Virus record (IMG/VR): IMGVR_UViG_3300035698_016645
Coordinates: 1-27,722 of that record
Reading direction: 5' to 3' (one strand)
Source: a virus
DNA length: 27,722 nucleotides
Part shown: positions 7,316 to 17,319 of the stretch, in pieces
Layout of the letters: each line of letters opens with the position of its first letter
How positions within the stretch are numbered: the stretch's first letter is position 1
Made by a program: the position numbers and the translations under genes
Notes under the pieces: model-generated
The model's database searches: none
What the model was told of the DNA's origin: nothing
What the model saw: only the letters and a program-made list of their open reading frames with translations

Positions 7316-7831
7316 TTAAATGTAATTTTCTATATTACTAAATTTCCCACTGTCTTCATCCATAATTTTGATTGGAGTATTATACTTTTCATAATATTTT
7401 ATTATGGTTTCAATATCATCGTCGTAAGGGGAAAATTCATATACTGTTATGGATTTAACATATTTATGTAAATTTGGAAGAGATTGAGTTTTAATTAATT
7501 CTTCACTTTCATCTGTATCTTCTTCGGGGTCTTGAAAAAATTCAATATCTCTAGTGGGAACTATTTTGTATTTATTACTTAATTTATCTCCATCTAAACT
7601 AATTCTTACATTTACCGAGTGACCATCCGCTAAACCTAAACCTTGACTATTAGCTACATCTCCAAAATTTTTATTTCTTGTGGTTGATATACCTAACCTT
7701 TCGAATTCAGTACTAACTCTTAAACTATCACTTTTAAGGATGTAATTTAAATTTTTTAAATTTGTGAAGTGGTATAAAGTACCTCTTTGCTTTCCCTCGA
7801 CTATTTCATTTAATAAGGTTTTCAATTTCAT
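7316..7831 (-). CDS. ADP-ribosyltransferase-like / DarT-like unknown, possible virion-packaged effector
   Basis: After a tag MKLKTLLNEIVEG, residues 17-40 read GTLYHFTNLKNLNYILKSDSLR, the LYHxT...NL..IL..L pattern shared by DarT/DUF4433 proteins and other ART-fold transferases. ISTTRNKNFG follows at residues 48-57, resembling the (I/S)S-TR strand of these families. DGDKLSNKYKIVPTRDIEFF lies mid-protein and a very acidic PEEDTDESEE loop after it could hold the catalytic Glu. ART chemistry is an inference; a non-catalytic relative is possible. LLNE at residues 6-9 matches the T4 gp21 cleavage rule and the tag of the kinase. It overlaps the stop of the 446-aa tail gene by 4 nt, so it is expressed with structural genes. 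Compare T4 Alt, a virion-carried ART. Confidence 0.7.
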   Translation of the reverse strand: MKLKTLLNEIVEGKQRGTLYHFTNLKNLNYILKSDSLRVSTEFERLGISTTRNKNFGDVANSQGLGLADGHSVNVRISLDGDKLSNKYKIVPTRDIEFFQDPEEDTDESEELIKTQSLPNLHKYVKSITVYEFSPYDDDIETIIKYYEKYNTPIKIMDEDSGKFSNIENYI

Positions 7832-9168
7832 ATATCATAATTAATTATAAAAGTAGTATCCATATCTTTTGATAATGGAGTTGGGTTTGATAATTTACCT
7901 ACAGCTAAGAGGTTTTGATTATTATCATATAAACCTATTGTTGTTACATAGGGTTCAAAATTACTACCCGTAACAAAATCATAGTAAAAATCACTAGAAG
8001 ATATAGCACTTGGATTTAATGTATAACCTAATTCATTATCTCTAACAACACATTTATACTGTTGTTCATAATATGTTAATGAAGATGAGAATTTGATATT
8101 ATCTAGATTGACATATGATGATGATTGATCAAATTCATATGATGCTGAGGATATGGGATCATATGTTAAAATAGCATTACCATGTGAATAAAATATTTGA
8201 CCTACTGTGGTAGGGGAATTTGGTGGTAAAAATGATGCCGATATTACCGAGTTTGTTTGAAAAACGCCATCAACATTAGTGCATACAACATATAGGTTGT
8301 AGGTTTCATTCGGAATAAGATTACCTGATATATTAATTTCAAAAGGTGAATTTGCTAAAATAGATTGGGAGGTAAATCCCACTTCCCCTTCGGATCCAGA
8401 TATTATAAATATAAAATCTGAATTAGCACCAATAGATTCAGTTCCTAGAATATTAAAATTGGTTAATGTCTGGGTAAGGTTATCAATTATAAAACCATTG
8501 TTAAATGTTATTCCTGAATTTGATGATGTTATGGGGATTGTAGTGGGGTATTTTATATAATCCAAGAATGAGAATGTGGCAGAAGAGGTATCAGTTAGGT
8601 TGATAAACTTTTCTGGGGAAATAATATTATAAACTAAATTTCCTTCACCATCATCAGTAATAGTGTAATTGGTGCCTGATTGGGTAAAAGATAATTCAAA
8701 AGTAGAAGGGACAATATTTTCACCATATAATTTAGAAGGGATAGATATCATTGAAATATGGTTTCCCGAGCTAGTAGGAAAATTTCTAGATTGGGATAGT
8801 GAAGTTTGTAAGTAATTCTCATATCTAGGATTTTCTATACTACCCAAATATACATCAAATTTAGAGGTAACTCCAGGAATCAATATAGGTTCTTGGATAT
8901 TATCTCCGGTTGATTTTGTAAGAAAATTACTATAATAAAGATGCTTAGCACTATTATATATTCCTACAGTATTTTGTATAGAAGTATACCCTGTGGGGGT
9001 AGCAGAAGATGAAATAAATATACTACCTGTTGGTGGTTTTACACCACTATAAAATTCTATTTGGCAATTGGAACCTGTTATTTCATTTCCAGAAAAAGAA
9101 AATAGTTTATTAGCCTTAAAAGGAGTTAAAGTTACATCTTTGGTGGTAAATTGTTTAAATGCACTCAT
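7828..9168 (-). CDS. Tail/fibre structural protein (446 aa) with shared C-terminal domain
   Basis: A long beta-rich, Ser/Thr/Asn/Gly-rich protein without Cys-rich or enzymatic motifs, typical of phage fibres and baseplate decorations. The last about 40 residues (VTTIGLYDNNQNLLAVGKLS and a following Pro/Lys segment) match the C-terminus of the 343-aa protein encoded just upstream (ITTVGLYNDRNELLAVAKLS), so the two share a module, perhaps for attachment or trimerisation. The gap to the upstream gene is 3 nt and the ART-like gene overlaps its end. Exact position in the virion is not determinable. Confidence 0.8.
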   Translation of the reverse strand: MSAFKQFTTKDVTLTPFKANKLFSFSGNEITGSNCQIEFYSGVKPPTGSIFISSSATPTGYTSIQNTVGIYNSAKHLYYSNFLTKSTGDNIQEPILIPGVTSKFDVYLGSIENPRYENYLQTSLSQSRNFPTSSGNHISMISIPSKLYGENIVPSTFELSFTQSGTNYTITDDGEGNLVYNIISPEKFINLTDTSSATFSFLDYIKYPTTIPITSSNSGITFNNGFIIDNLTQTLTNFNILGTESIGANSDFIFIISGSEGEVGFTSQSILANSPFEINISGNLIPNETYNLYVVCTNVDGVFQTNSVISASFLPPNSPTTVGQIFYSHGNAILTYDPISSASYEFDQSSSYVNLDNIKFSSSLTYYEQQYKCVVRDNELGYTLNPSAISSSDFYYDFVTGSNFEPYVTTIGLYDNNQNLLAVGKLSNPTPLSKDMDTTFIINYDI

Positions 9169-9171
9169 TCA

Positions 9172-10203
9172 TTAAAAGTCCAGCTTAGCTCTAATAAGGA
9201 TTTCTTTAGTGAAATTTTTAGGTAGTGGTCTTGATAATTTGGCAACTGCTAATAATTCATTTCTATCATTGTAAAGACCCACAGTGGTAATATATACTTG
9301 GGGGCTTTCTATAAATGAACTATAAACTAATTCCCCTGTAGAACCTGAAATAAATGATGGGTTAGTTGAATAATTATACTCCTGGTTTCGTGGTCTTATA
9401 AAAAAATAGTTTGATGAAATGGTTTCTTCACTATTGATAGTAAAACCATTACTTGAATTGCCCGATATTTTTAGAGATGTGAATAATTTTTGTGGATTGG
9501 TACTATTAGTATCAAATGCCAATCCTGTACCTAAACTTACACCTCCTGCACTGGCTCCACCATCTAAAGCTTCTCCATTTAAGAGCATTAAACCTACATC
9601 AGGTAAAAACCATCCATATGACCCAGAATTAACTGTCCACCCATTGGAATTATCTCCAGTATAAACTGTACCGGATGAACCTGATACTAAATCATATCTT
9701 CTACCAGCATCAGTATAAACTTGACTTGAATTTAATTGGGAATCATCAGTTATTTTAATTTGACCCGCAGATCCTGAGATATGCATAGTTAAACTTCCAG
9801 GTAATAATTTTTCTTTAAATCTAGCTCTTTCAACATTTATTACATAAAAGTAAGATGATGATTGATTACCAAATACAAATGATGAGTTTTCATCTCCTAA
9901 AACTTGTGATCTAAATTGACCATATACAGTTTTTGATGGGGAAGAACCTGTTACTAAATCATTATAAAAAGCACTACCACTACCTTTTGAATGGGCAAAT
10001 GATATATCGAACTGAATCGATGAATTATTTAATGATGACTCAGTTTGATAAACTGATAAGTAATATAAGCCGGTATTACTGGCTTCTTGAAGTGATGAAG
10101 TAAAGTAGTTGGTTAAGGTTGGCTGGTTATTAGACCATACTGTTCCGGCAACCGAATCGTTACTAATTACTAAATCTTGAGCATCGAATTTTTTATATCC
10201 CAT
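9172..10203 (-). CDS. Tail/fibre structural protein (343 aa), C-terminal module shared with neighbour
   Basis: Begins MGYKKFDAQDLVISNDSVAG and is dominated by beta-forming Ser/Thr/Tyr/Asn segments with several SGS turns, as in the other late proteins here. A Gly/Ala-rich stretch (LDGGASAGGVSLGTGLAFD) is in the middle. The C-terminal ITTVGLYNDRNELLAVAKLSRPLP module is homologous to that of the 446-aa protein downstream. No enzyme motif was seen. It lies between the 239-aa conserved tail protein and the 446-aa protein in one late block. The sequence before its start is A-rich with no ribosome-binding purine box. Confidence 0.8.
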   Translation of the reverse strand: MGYKKFDAQDLVISNDSVAGTVWSNNQPTLTNYFTSSLQEASNTGLYYLSVYQTESSLNNSSIQFDISFAHSKGSGSAFYNDLVTGSSPSKTVYGQFRSQVLGDENSSFVFGNQSSSYFYVINVERARFKEKLLPGSLTMHISGSAGQIKITDDSQLNSSQVYTDAGRRYDLVSGSSGTVYTGDNSNGWTVNSGSYGWFLPDVGLMLLNGEALDGGASAGGVSLGTGLAFDTNSTNPQKLFTSLKISGNSSNGFTINSEETISSNYFFIRPRNQEYNYSTNPSFISGSTGELVYSSFIESPQVYITTVGLYNDRNELLAVAKLSRPLPKNFTKEILIRAKLDF

Positions 10204-10218
10204 TTTTCTTATTTTTTT

Positions 10219-10938
10219 TTAGCTTTCTGAGGTAGATGATTTGTTAATTGTTATTGGAATTTGTATTCTAGCACCACTATCTCTACCTATAATTGTTAAT
10301 GTAGATTGGAGAAAAGTTCTAGAACCAAATAATGTATTTACCCCAGTAGCTTTTAATGTTAATGATGTTCCTATGGCATTAACTGAAACATTAGTACCAT
10401 TGGTAACTGTAAAACCTTGTGGTGAATTTAATGTTCTCCTGTTAGATGAGGCACCATCATTAGACTCATTTGCACTTTCAGATGGTAATGAAATTCCTAC
10501 ACCTGTTATATTTGAAAATAATCTGGCATCAGAAATTATAAATGTATAACCCGATGATTCATAAACTTGGTTGTTACCTAAATAATTTAGAGTTTGTGGG
10601 GTTATTGTTTTTTCTGCAGTTTGTTTTAAAATTAGATTTGACTGGCCTATATCTAAAATAGGTAATTTAGCAGTACCTCTTGGTAATGTAGTTAATTTAT
10701 ACTTCATTATTTGAGTTTCGTCCGGAAACGCCTCTAATAATGGCATATTTTCTATTGCCTCACCAAAATAGTTAGAACCTGAAGGGTGTGTTGGATTATA
10801 TAATGTATAATCTATTTCATCATCAGATAATGCGAATTGAGTTATTTTAAAACTACCATCACCTTTAGCTAGTGATTCTCTACCTTTTTTAGTTAAAATG
10901 GCATCTATTGTGATGACCTGATTGTTTAAGAATCCCAT
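10219..10938 (-). CDS. Conserved phage tail-associated protein (239 aa), exact role unknown
   Basis: The N-terminal segment TIDAILTKKGRESLAKGDGSFKITQFALSDDEIDYTLYNPTHP is distinctive. I recognise this pattern (ILTKKGR..LA..DGSF.ITQFAL.DDEIDY) from structural genes of uncultured tailed phages, though no function is attached to it. The C-terminal half is a beta domain with Gly/Ser/Thr-rich strands (FTVTNGTNVSVNAIGTSLTL) and ends in an Ig-like strand pattern. It opens a transcription block, because an ATATTTATA motif precedes it and a 38-nt gap separates it from the 818-aa gene. A fibre-attachment or baseplate-periphery role is an inference. Confidence 0.82.
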   Translation of the reverse strand: MGFLNNQVITIDAILTKKGRESLAKGDGSFKITQFALSDDEIDYTLYNPTHPSGSNYFGEAIENMPLLEAFPDETQIMKYKLTTLPRGTAKLPILDIGQSNLILKQTAEKTITPQTLNYLGNNQVYESSGYTFIISDARLFSNITGVGISLPSESANESNDGASSNRRTLNSPQGFTVTNGTNVSVNAIGTSLTLKATGVNTLFGSRTFLQSTLTIIGRDSGARIQIPITINKSSTSES

Positions 10939-10951
10939 TTGTTATTTTATT

Positions 10952-10960
10952 TATAAATAT
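10952..10960 (-). promoter_or_regulatory. Putative late promoter motif ATATTTATA
   Basis: Minus-strand ATATTTATA ending 13 nt before the ATG at 10938; the following bases continue AATAAAAT, so a TATAAATA sequence in the T4 late orientation also overlaps it. Confidence 0.45.
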
Positions 10961-10976
10961 ATGTACTTTTTAATTT

Positions 10977-13433
10977 TTAAAAACTATTCTGATTTTTAAG
11001 GTTATTTATAATATTTAATATATTAGCCTTTTGGACTTGTGATAAATCATCAGGGATTAAAAACCCATCTGAAGTAGGTGCGGCACTACCTATAGAACCT
11101 GTTGGTGGTGATTTGCTAATTAATATTTGACTTTCGTCTAATACTCTTCTCCTAACTGTAAATGATGTAATTGATCCTGATGGTATAGATTTTGATAAAG
11201 TGGAAGGGTCAGGAGTAACATATATTGTATCAAATATATTATGAAAATTAAAATCTCCAACAGAAGGGAATAAAACCCCATCTTCTAAATACACATAAGG
11301 GTTACTGGGTGAACTTTGAGCTGCAATCCTAGAAGGTACTGAGAGAATGGTGAAATCTTGAGTGATAGTTTCAAAAGTAGTAGCTGTTTGGAAACCATAT
11401 CTAACTCTGATTTCATCTCCTCTTTGTAATAAAAATGGTTCTTCAGGTTTTCCGTTGTTAGTATATTGACTAGCTAAAATATTATTAGTATAATTAGTAA
11501 AAATATAATTTGTAGAATCTGTAGGACTAATGGTAGGATTAATACTTGCCGAAGCATTTGTTCCTACTGAAGCTGTGTAATACAAAGCATTGGCTAAAAC
11601 TTGATTATAAGTATGAAACACTGCTAAAAAAGGACCACGTAAACCCATAGATCCTGTTAAATTATCATTCCCTTCGAAATTTTTAGTAAAATTAACAGTT
11701 TGGTAAGAACTAACACTTCCGGTTAATCTTAAATACCCACTTCCCGTTATCATTAGACTTTCATCTATATTATATGTTCCTGAAAAAATTTCATTTCTAC
11801 TGAATCTATCAAAAGTCCAATCTACACTTGTAGAAACAGGACTTACTTCATTACTAAATAAGTTTATATATTCAATTCCAGATTCAATTATTTCAAATGT
11901 TTTATTTTTAAAAGAATTATAACTTTGATTATCATCCCCTTCTTGCTCGTATGCAACCTTTAATTTTCTTCCAACATCAAAAATATTAGTTACGTTTAAT
12001 AAATTCTCGTTATTACCTTGAATTTTAATGGTGTTTGGGGTATATGTTGCTACGTTTGAAATATCTACATTGGGTACTTCTATTATTTGGTTTATCTTAT
12101 AACTAAAAGTATCCCAAATATTAAATGATGCTATTGATGAAGAAAAATATGCAAAATATCTTGGATAATTATCTACCACTGCGGTTTTACCATACGATAT
12201 ATCCCCATTATAACTCCCATTATCTCCATTTAAAAATGAATTTAAAATTGGAGGATTTGAATTTGCTTCTAGAACTGAATCAAGAGATTTAACAGATCCT
12301 GGTGGGGTATATTTGTTATAATTGGCACTAGATAATCTACTTCCCTCGTATCTAGGTTTTATAATTCTGGTGGTCGTATAATTACTATCAGGTAAGGTTG
12401 CTTTAGTAGCACTACCTGATATAATGGATTGGTAATTTATAGGGGATATAGCGTTAGTCGAGTAATCAACGTCTAATAAGAATGAATTGTTTCTAGTATT
12501 AACGGCATTATTTTGGAGCACATCAAAACCACTATATGCGAATTTTTCACCCCCAAAGTCAGGCTCAAATATTAGAGGGCTTATGTCGGGGTATGTTGAT
12601 GATGTTACTTCTGAGTCTCTCCATGTTTCTATACCTCCCACACTCCCAGTGGCATATGTAATATAAAATAAGGCTTCCTCAATATCTATTGAACGGGTTG
12701 TAGTATCGGGAAGTCTAAAAAATAGATTCCATTGTGTATTAGCAGGTAAAAGATCAGCTCTAATTGAACCCGTGATGTGGATAGAGGTTTTGGTAGGGGT
12801 TAGGGAGACATTTTTAAAGCTATCTATTTCAAAATTTCCGTTAGAGCTAATAGCAGGGTATGATTGTGATAAAGGGATTGCAAATAAACCTTGTGTGGCT
12901 CCTGGTATTACACCATCCGAGGCGGTACTATATAATACTCCTATATTTAAATTACAATTATCACTAGAAGAAAGAGATGCACTAAATCCCCATTGTATTG
13001 AAACATTAGGCATTTTGTTAATTAAGTATGTATCATTAACTTCCCCATTACCTATAGGCATTAAACTTAAACTTAGGTTTTTATTATATCCATTTATGAA
13101 ATCATTGGCTGCGGGGTCAAATTTTATACTAACTAAAGAAGACCCACTATTAGAACCCTCGATAGTATAAGATGAAGTTGTTAATGAATCTATACCATAT
13201 TTGTAATCCGATATAGCCGAATAGGTTTCTATGTTTGGTGTAGCTTCAGGGTTTGATAATACTCTTAATTGGATATAATCACCTTTATCTACAATATCAG
13301 ATATCTCAAAAAAAGAAGATGAGGCATTTGGGTGGGTAAATTTAATGCTACCGGCATTAGCTATGGTTGTAGTACTTAATATAGACCCACTTTTATCTAC
13401 TTTTGGTATCTTTATAGTATTTATTATACTCAT
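10977..13433 (-). CDS. Large tail/baseplate structural protein (818 aa)
   Basis: An 818-residue beta-rich protein with many SGS/TGS turns and no enzymatic motif. Conserved-looking pieces are TRIIKPRYEGSRLSSANYNKY (middle) and RYFAYFSSSIASFNIWDTFSYKINQI. The C-terminus is different in character: a basic strand (SFTVRRRVLDESQILISKS), a flexible Pro/Gly linker, and a final helix (LSQVQKANILNIINNL) that could mediate multimerisation. It lies between the 1285-aa protein and the 239-aa protein, the place where T4-like phages carry outer baseplate wedge and fibre genes. It is a candidate for a peripheral baseplate or fibre subunit; no T4 counterpart can be assigned from sequence alone. Confidence 0.82.
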   Translation of the reverse strand: MSIINTIKIPKVDKSGSILSTTTIANAGSIKFTHPNASSSFFEISDIVDKGDYIQLRVLSNPEATPNIETYSAISDYKYGIDSLTTSSYTIEGSNSGSSLVSIKFDPAANDFINGYNKNLSLSLMPIGNGEVNDTYLINKMPNVSIQWGFSASLSSSDNCNLNIGVLYSTASDGVIPGATQGLFAIPLSQSYPAISSNGNFEIDSFKNVSLTPTKTSIHITGSIRADLLPANTQWNLFFRLPDTTTRSIDIEEALFYITYATGSVGGIETWRDSEVTSSTYPDISPLIFEPDFGGEKFAYSGFDVLQNNAVNTRNNSFLLDVDYSTNAISPINYQSIISGSATKATLPDSNYTTTRIIKPRYEGSRLSSANYNKYTPPGSVKSLDSVLEANSNPPILNSFLNGDNGSYNGDISYGKTAVVDNYPRYFAYFSSSIASFNIWDTFSYKINQIIEVPNVDISNVATYTPNTIKIQGNNENLLNVTNIFDVGRKLKVAYEQEGDDNQSYNSFKNKTFEIIESGIEYINLFSNEVSPVSTSVDWTFDRFSRNEIFSGTYNIDESLMITGSGYLRLTGSVSSYQTVNFTKNFEGNDNLTGSMGLRGPFLAVFHTYNQVLANALYYTASVGTNASASINPTISPTDSTNYIFTNYTNNILASQYTNNGKPEEPFLLQRGDEIRVRYGFQTATTFETITQDFTILSVPSRIAAQSSPSNPYVYLEDGVLFPSVGDFNFHNIFDTIYVTPDPSTLSKSIPSGSITSFTVRRRVLDESQILISKSPPTGSIGSAAPTSDGFLIPDDLSQVQKANILNIINNLKNQNSF

Positions 13434-13438
13434 TTAAT

Positions 13439-13447
13439 TATAAATAT
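13439..13447 (-). promoter_or_regulatory. Putative late promoter motif ATATTTATA
   Basis: Minus-strand ATATTTATA ending 5 nt before the ATG at 13433, in the 28-nt gap after the 1285-aa gene. A second AT-rich near-match lies a few bases further upstream. Confidence 0.45.
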
Positions 13448-13461
13448 TATTAAATATAAAT

Positions 13462-16400
13462 TTATGATATTGGGGTAATTAAATCAAGTGTTGAACCACC
13501 ACCACCACTTTGAGTAGTTTCGGATGTGTAACCACCAGCATATAAATCTATTCCTGACCCTGATGTTGGTTCAAGTATCCATCTTGAATATTCATTGTGA
13601 CTTGAGGTATAAAAGAAAATATCGTAATAATAAAACTGTCCTCCAACCTCAAGGAATGGGTTGTCCGTTAATGATTGAGTAGTTGCTTTAAAATGACTAC
13701 CACTATATTCCCCATCATAAAATTCTCGTTGCTTGTCTTCAATTATTGTTTGGGAACCTAATATTGTATCAAATGATCTGTTATATGATTGAGTTATACT
13801 ATAACTACCCCAAGGATTTGAGCCGCTATAATTATATGATTCAACCACTCCTCCAGTACTACCCGAGAAACTTCCAACATTTATACTTGAAGTTAATTCT
13901 AAAGCTTCGTAATTAATAGGATTATTAAATGATGTAGAAGAATCAGTAGCTATTTTTGTGGTTAAGTCTATTGATGGGTTAAATAATTTATATCTCTCTA
14001 GAAGGTGAGGTTTTACTACAATTCCTGTAGTAACGCTAGTTCTTGCAGGAACATAATTTTTAATAGCTCTAAATACAGATGTATCAAAATATTTTATTAA
14101 CCTTATATAATCGTAAATGTTCCCTTTAGAGTATTTTTTAAAATATTCTTCTGTGAATTTTTCTAATTCTTGATATTTGTTATATATTGATGAAGAAAAT
14201 ACAGAAGGATCTCCAAGAAATGAAGAAATGGCACCATACCCTAATGATTGAATAATATCATCATTGATTTCATTTTGAGGTGAAAATGCTACCTCTAAAC
14301 TGTTTACATCTTCATTAAAACTCTCAGAAATTTGGTAATTTTGTTGGATTGATACTTGGTTTGAAAGTACATCACCATATATATTACCATTTGAAAATTG
14401 GATTTTATTTGATATCCTATTTTTTAATCCTACCGCGGGTTGGTCTAAATAATAAACTTCATTGTTGGGTCTACTATAAGTAGGTGTACTTTCATCTTCA
14501 TAAAAATAATAAGTTATATAACCTCCACTAGTAGAACTTCCGGAAAATGATGCTGTTATTAAACTAGCTAAACTACTAGTAACTGATGGATGAAATGATT
14601 GTAAACTTTCAGTATGGGTTGTAAGTATAGATGAAGTAAATAATGTTTCTAACTCATTACCTAATGGAAGTCTAAAATTAACTAAATCAAAAGATGATTG
14701 AGATCCAGTAACATTGTTCCCCTGGATTGATTCGGGGTTCATAGTTAGATTGTTAATTACACTTTCAGATAAAGCGTATGAATAATATCTGAATTCTTGG
14801 AATGATCCGGAAAATAGTCCTCCAGAGGGGTTTAATAAAAGATTACCGTTTATATTAGCTCCCTCTAAACCCCCACCTATATATATTCCACTTATTGATG
14901 ATGTACCAAATGAATTCCAAGATGTATTTACTAAGGTGTCACTAGTAGTACCAAAATATGTTGTTAAACTTGAAGAACCTTGCCATCCAACTTGATCATT
15001 ATTTTTACTTTTAGCATATAATGTATAAGTAGTATCAGTTTCAACTAAAGATGTAGGAAGGTGTTGATTTCTTTGTATTACTACTGTCCACCATTCTTGG
15101 TTGTAAAATGGTAAAGAAATACTAGCACTTTCATATCCTGATCCTAAAGTACTGGCTATGTTAAAATTTAATGTTCCCCAATCTTCATATAAACTATTAG
15201 ATGAGCCTGAATATGAGCCTGATTGTGATGATGATGGGGTTAAAGTTATACCAAAATCAAAACTATTTGAAGTTTGGTAATTTGTTGTTTTAACTAATAA
15301 TGATTGAGTTACATCAAGTTTTCCAAAGGATTTAAATCTAAAAGATATAGCATCCGGTGAAATTAATTCATCACTATTTATAATATTTTTTTCAAGAGGT
15401 ATCCAAGGTACTACAATTGAAGAACTAGGTGAATTTTGATCTACTCCATATGGAGACCATGCATAACTATAACGGTTATACCAGTAATCATAATCATTTT
15501 CATTATCCTTATCTTTACCACCGAATTCCGAAATCCTTAATATACTTGAAGGTATACCCCAAATATTAATTAAAGATCTTAAACCCGAAATCGTACCTTT
15601 CTTTTTAAGGAGGTAAGTCATGTTATGGTAAAGTCTTTTAAATATTTCCTCAGAAACATCTTTTATAGCATATGGGAACGATGAGGTTGGGTTACTACCC
15701 CAATAATTAACAACATCACCATTATTAATTGCTATGTAATTATTTATAGTTTCACTACCTGTAGAAGGTATATAACTTCCGTTATCTTCACCTAATAAAT
15801 CAAGGTAAGTATTTATATTACCATAATTATTTCCAGGTACTACATACCCAAAACTTCTTAAGACATCTTCAGCTAATGATGGGGGTACACCTTTATCTAA
15901 CTGATTTGTAGTGTTTAACTGTTCTGTAATAGCTTTTGAGTATAACCAAATTTCATCAAAATGTTGACCCACCATATTACTAAAATCAATATAGCTTTGG
16001 TTATCGGAATTTGATTTGATGTATTCTGGAATAGTCCAATATAACCAATTTTGATTATCAGAATCATAAAACGAAGCTGATAATAAAATTCCTCCATAAT
16101 AAGCACTACTTTCATCTGTACTTCCTAACCAATTAAGAGCTAGTGATGATGTTGTTAAAGATTGAGTATATGGGGGGGATGAATTGGTTTTTGGATATGT
16201 AAATGATCCTGATGTATAATAAAGGTAATATTCATAGCCATCAAAATTTTTAATAGTATTAGAGATGTTAGCTTCTAATCTTGCTATACTTTGGGAAGTT
16301 TGGAATGAAGATGAAGTTGAACCCGTAATATTTTGAAGACTGGTAATATCACTCTCATACGATTCTATATTTTCTAATTTAGTTATAAAATTTTCAATCC

Positions 16401-17319
16401 TAGATTTAGCAGAAGAGAAATGAACAAATTCATCAAAAGTATTATATGAATAATTTGGAGTAATTTTAACTCCGCTTCGGTTTAATATATTTTGTAGGTT
16501 ATAACCTGAACCTGAGGAATTAGTACTTAATAAATCTGTTTTGGATTTAAAGTTTGTTGAATTATTTACTACATCCTTTAAATTAATATTAAAATTAGGT
16601 CCTCTTAATAATTTTCCAGTTCTAGATAAAAAATCACTTTCACCTATTAGGTTAATTTCATAAGCTAATGATTCCGCGCTTCGGGTAGTAATGTATACCT
16701 CTTCTTTAATATCAAATTGGGGGGGGAGGGGTAAATATAATTTGATTAATACAGTATTAGGATCAGTTTCTTCATCTAATAAAGCATTAATTCCTATCAA
16801 TGATTGATTGGAAGGGAAATTTATGTAAAATTCATCAAAATATTTTGAATTAAATAATTTGGATTTTAACTCGGTAAATGATGATTTTATATCTTCATTC
16901 TCTACAAAATTAGTTTTTAATCTAATTTCGGTTCTATCTCCTGATATTTCTTCTATAAACCATTTGTTATCTTGGGATGAAAATAATTCTAGGTTGATAA
17001 AGTTATATACTGTAAATAATTTACCGTTACTAAAACCTCTATTAATTACATCCTCAATAGGATCAAGGGTTACTTCATCTGTGGTTTTACCAGGTACGGA
17101 TTTTTGACCTAATATTTTATAATCTATAAAATTATATTCAGATAATACTACATTACCTAAAGAATCATATATAAAGTACTCAATATTATTATCGGTAGGA
17201 TCAAATGATCCCGAAAGAGTTTCACTTGGAATAATTTTTTCATCAATTGATTGAAATCCACCATTGGTTATTAAATTTGGATCAATTGGGGAAAGAGATG
17301 ATGATAAAATTTTACTCAT
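13462..17319 (-). CDS. Giant baseplate/tail protein with LamG-like domain (1285 aa)
   Basis: The longest gene here. Residues 1 to about 500 contain beta segments and a coiled region. About residues 560-640 read YLLKKKGTISGLRSLINIWG ... RISEFGGKD, a pattern reminiscent of tail protein I/baseplate proteins. About 670-880 resembles a concanavalin/LamG fold (SFDFGITL, WWTVVIQRNQ, GSFQEFRYYSYALSESVINN). About 1045-1120 holds a conserved-looking segment ending IKNYVPARTSVTTGIVVKPHLLERY. The C-terminus is Gly/Ser-rich. It follows gp6-like, DNRLRE-like and 118-aa genes and its start overlaps the 118-aa gene by 4 nt. By synteny it may take the gp7 or fibre-connector role, with LamG binding a surface glycan. 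A run of eight C in its coding strand near 16720 should be checked for sequencing error. Confidence 0.85.
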   Translation of the reverse strand: MSKILSSSLSPIDPNLITNGGFQSIDEKIIPSETLSGSFDPTDNNIEYFIYDSLGNVVLSEYNFIDYKILGQKSVPGKTTDEVTLDPIEDVINRGFSNGKLFTVYNFINLELFSSQDNKWFIEEISGDRTEIRLKTNFVENEDIKSSFTELKSKLFNSKYFDEFYINFPSNQSLIGINALLDEETDPNTVLIKLYLPLPPQFDIKEEVYITTRSAESLAYEINLIGESDFLSRTGKLLRGPNFNINLKDVVNNSTNFKSKTDLLSTNSSGSGYNLQNILNRSGVKITPNYSYNTFDEFVHFSSAKSRIENFITKLENIESYESDITSLQNITGSTSSSFQTSQSIARLEANISNTIKNFDGYEYYLYYTSGSFTYPKTNSSPPYTQSLTTSSLALNWLGSTDESSAYYGGILLSASFYDSDNQNWLYWTIPEYIKSNSDNQSYIDFSNMVGQHFDEIWLYSKAITEQLNTTNQLDKGVPPSLAEDVLRSFGYVVPGNNYGNINTYLDLLGEDNGSYIPSTGSETINNYIAINNGDVVNYWGSNPTSSFPYAIKDVSEEIFKRLYHNMTYLLKKKGTISGLRSLINIWGIPSSILRISEFGGKDKDNENDYDYWYNRYSYAWSPYGVDQNSPSSSIVVPWIPLEKNIINSDELISPDAISFRFKSFGKLDVTQSLLVKTTNYQTSNSFDFGITLTPSSSQSGSYSGSSNSLYEDWGTLNFNIASTLGSGYESASISLPFYNQEWWTVVIQRNQHLPTSLVETDTTYTLYAKSKNNDQVGWQGSSSLTTYFGTTSDTLVNTSWNSFGTSSISGIYIGGGLEGANINGNLLLNPSGGLFSGSFQEFRYYSYALSESVINNLTMNPESIQGNNVTGSQSSFDLVNFRLPLGNELETLFTSSILTTHTESLQSFHPSVTSSLASLITASFSGSSTSGGYITYYFYEDESTPTYSRPNNEVYYLDQPAVGLKNRISNKIQFSNGNIYGDVLSNQVSIQQNYQISESFNEDVNSLEVAFSPQNEINDDIIQSLGYGAISSFLGDPSVFSSSIYNKYQELEKFTEEYFKKYSKGNIYDYIRLIKYFDTSVFRAIKNYVPARTSVTTGIVVKPHLLERYKLFNPSIDLTTKIATDSSTSFNNPINYEALELTSSINVGSFSGSTGGVVESYNYSGSNPWGSYSITQSYNRSFDTILGSQTIIEDKQREFYDGEYSGSHFKATTQSLTDNPFLEVGGQFYYYDIFFYTSSHNEYSRWILEPTSGSGIDLYAGGYTSETTQSGGGGSTLDLITPIS

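Noticed and set aside
12772-13170. Longest plus-strand open frame (132 codons)
   Set aside because: Lies fully inside the 818-aa tail gene; hydrophobic mixed composition and no motif, so a shadow frame.
16720-16737. Run of G (plus strand) as a programmed slippage site in the 1285-aa gene
   Set aside because: The frame is open on both sides and encodes a plausible LPLPPQF strand; I saw no alternative frame worth entering. Worth only a read-level check.
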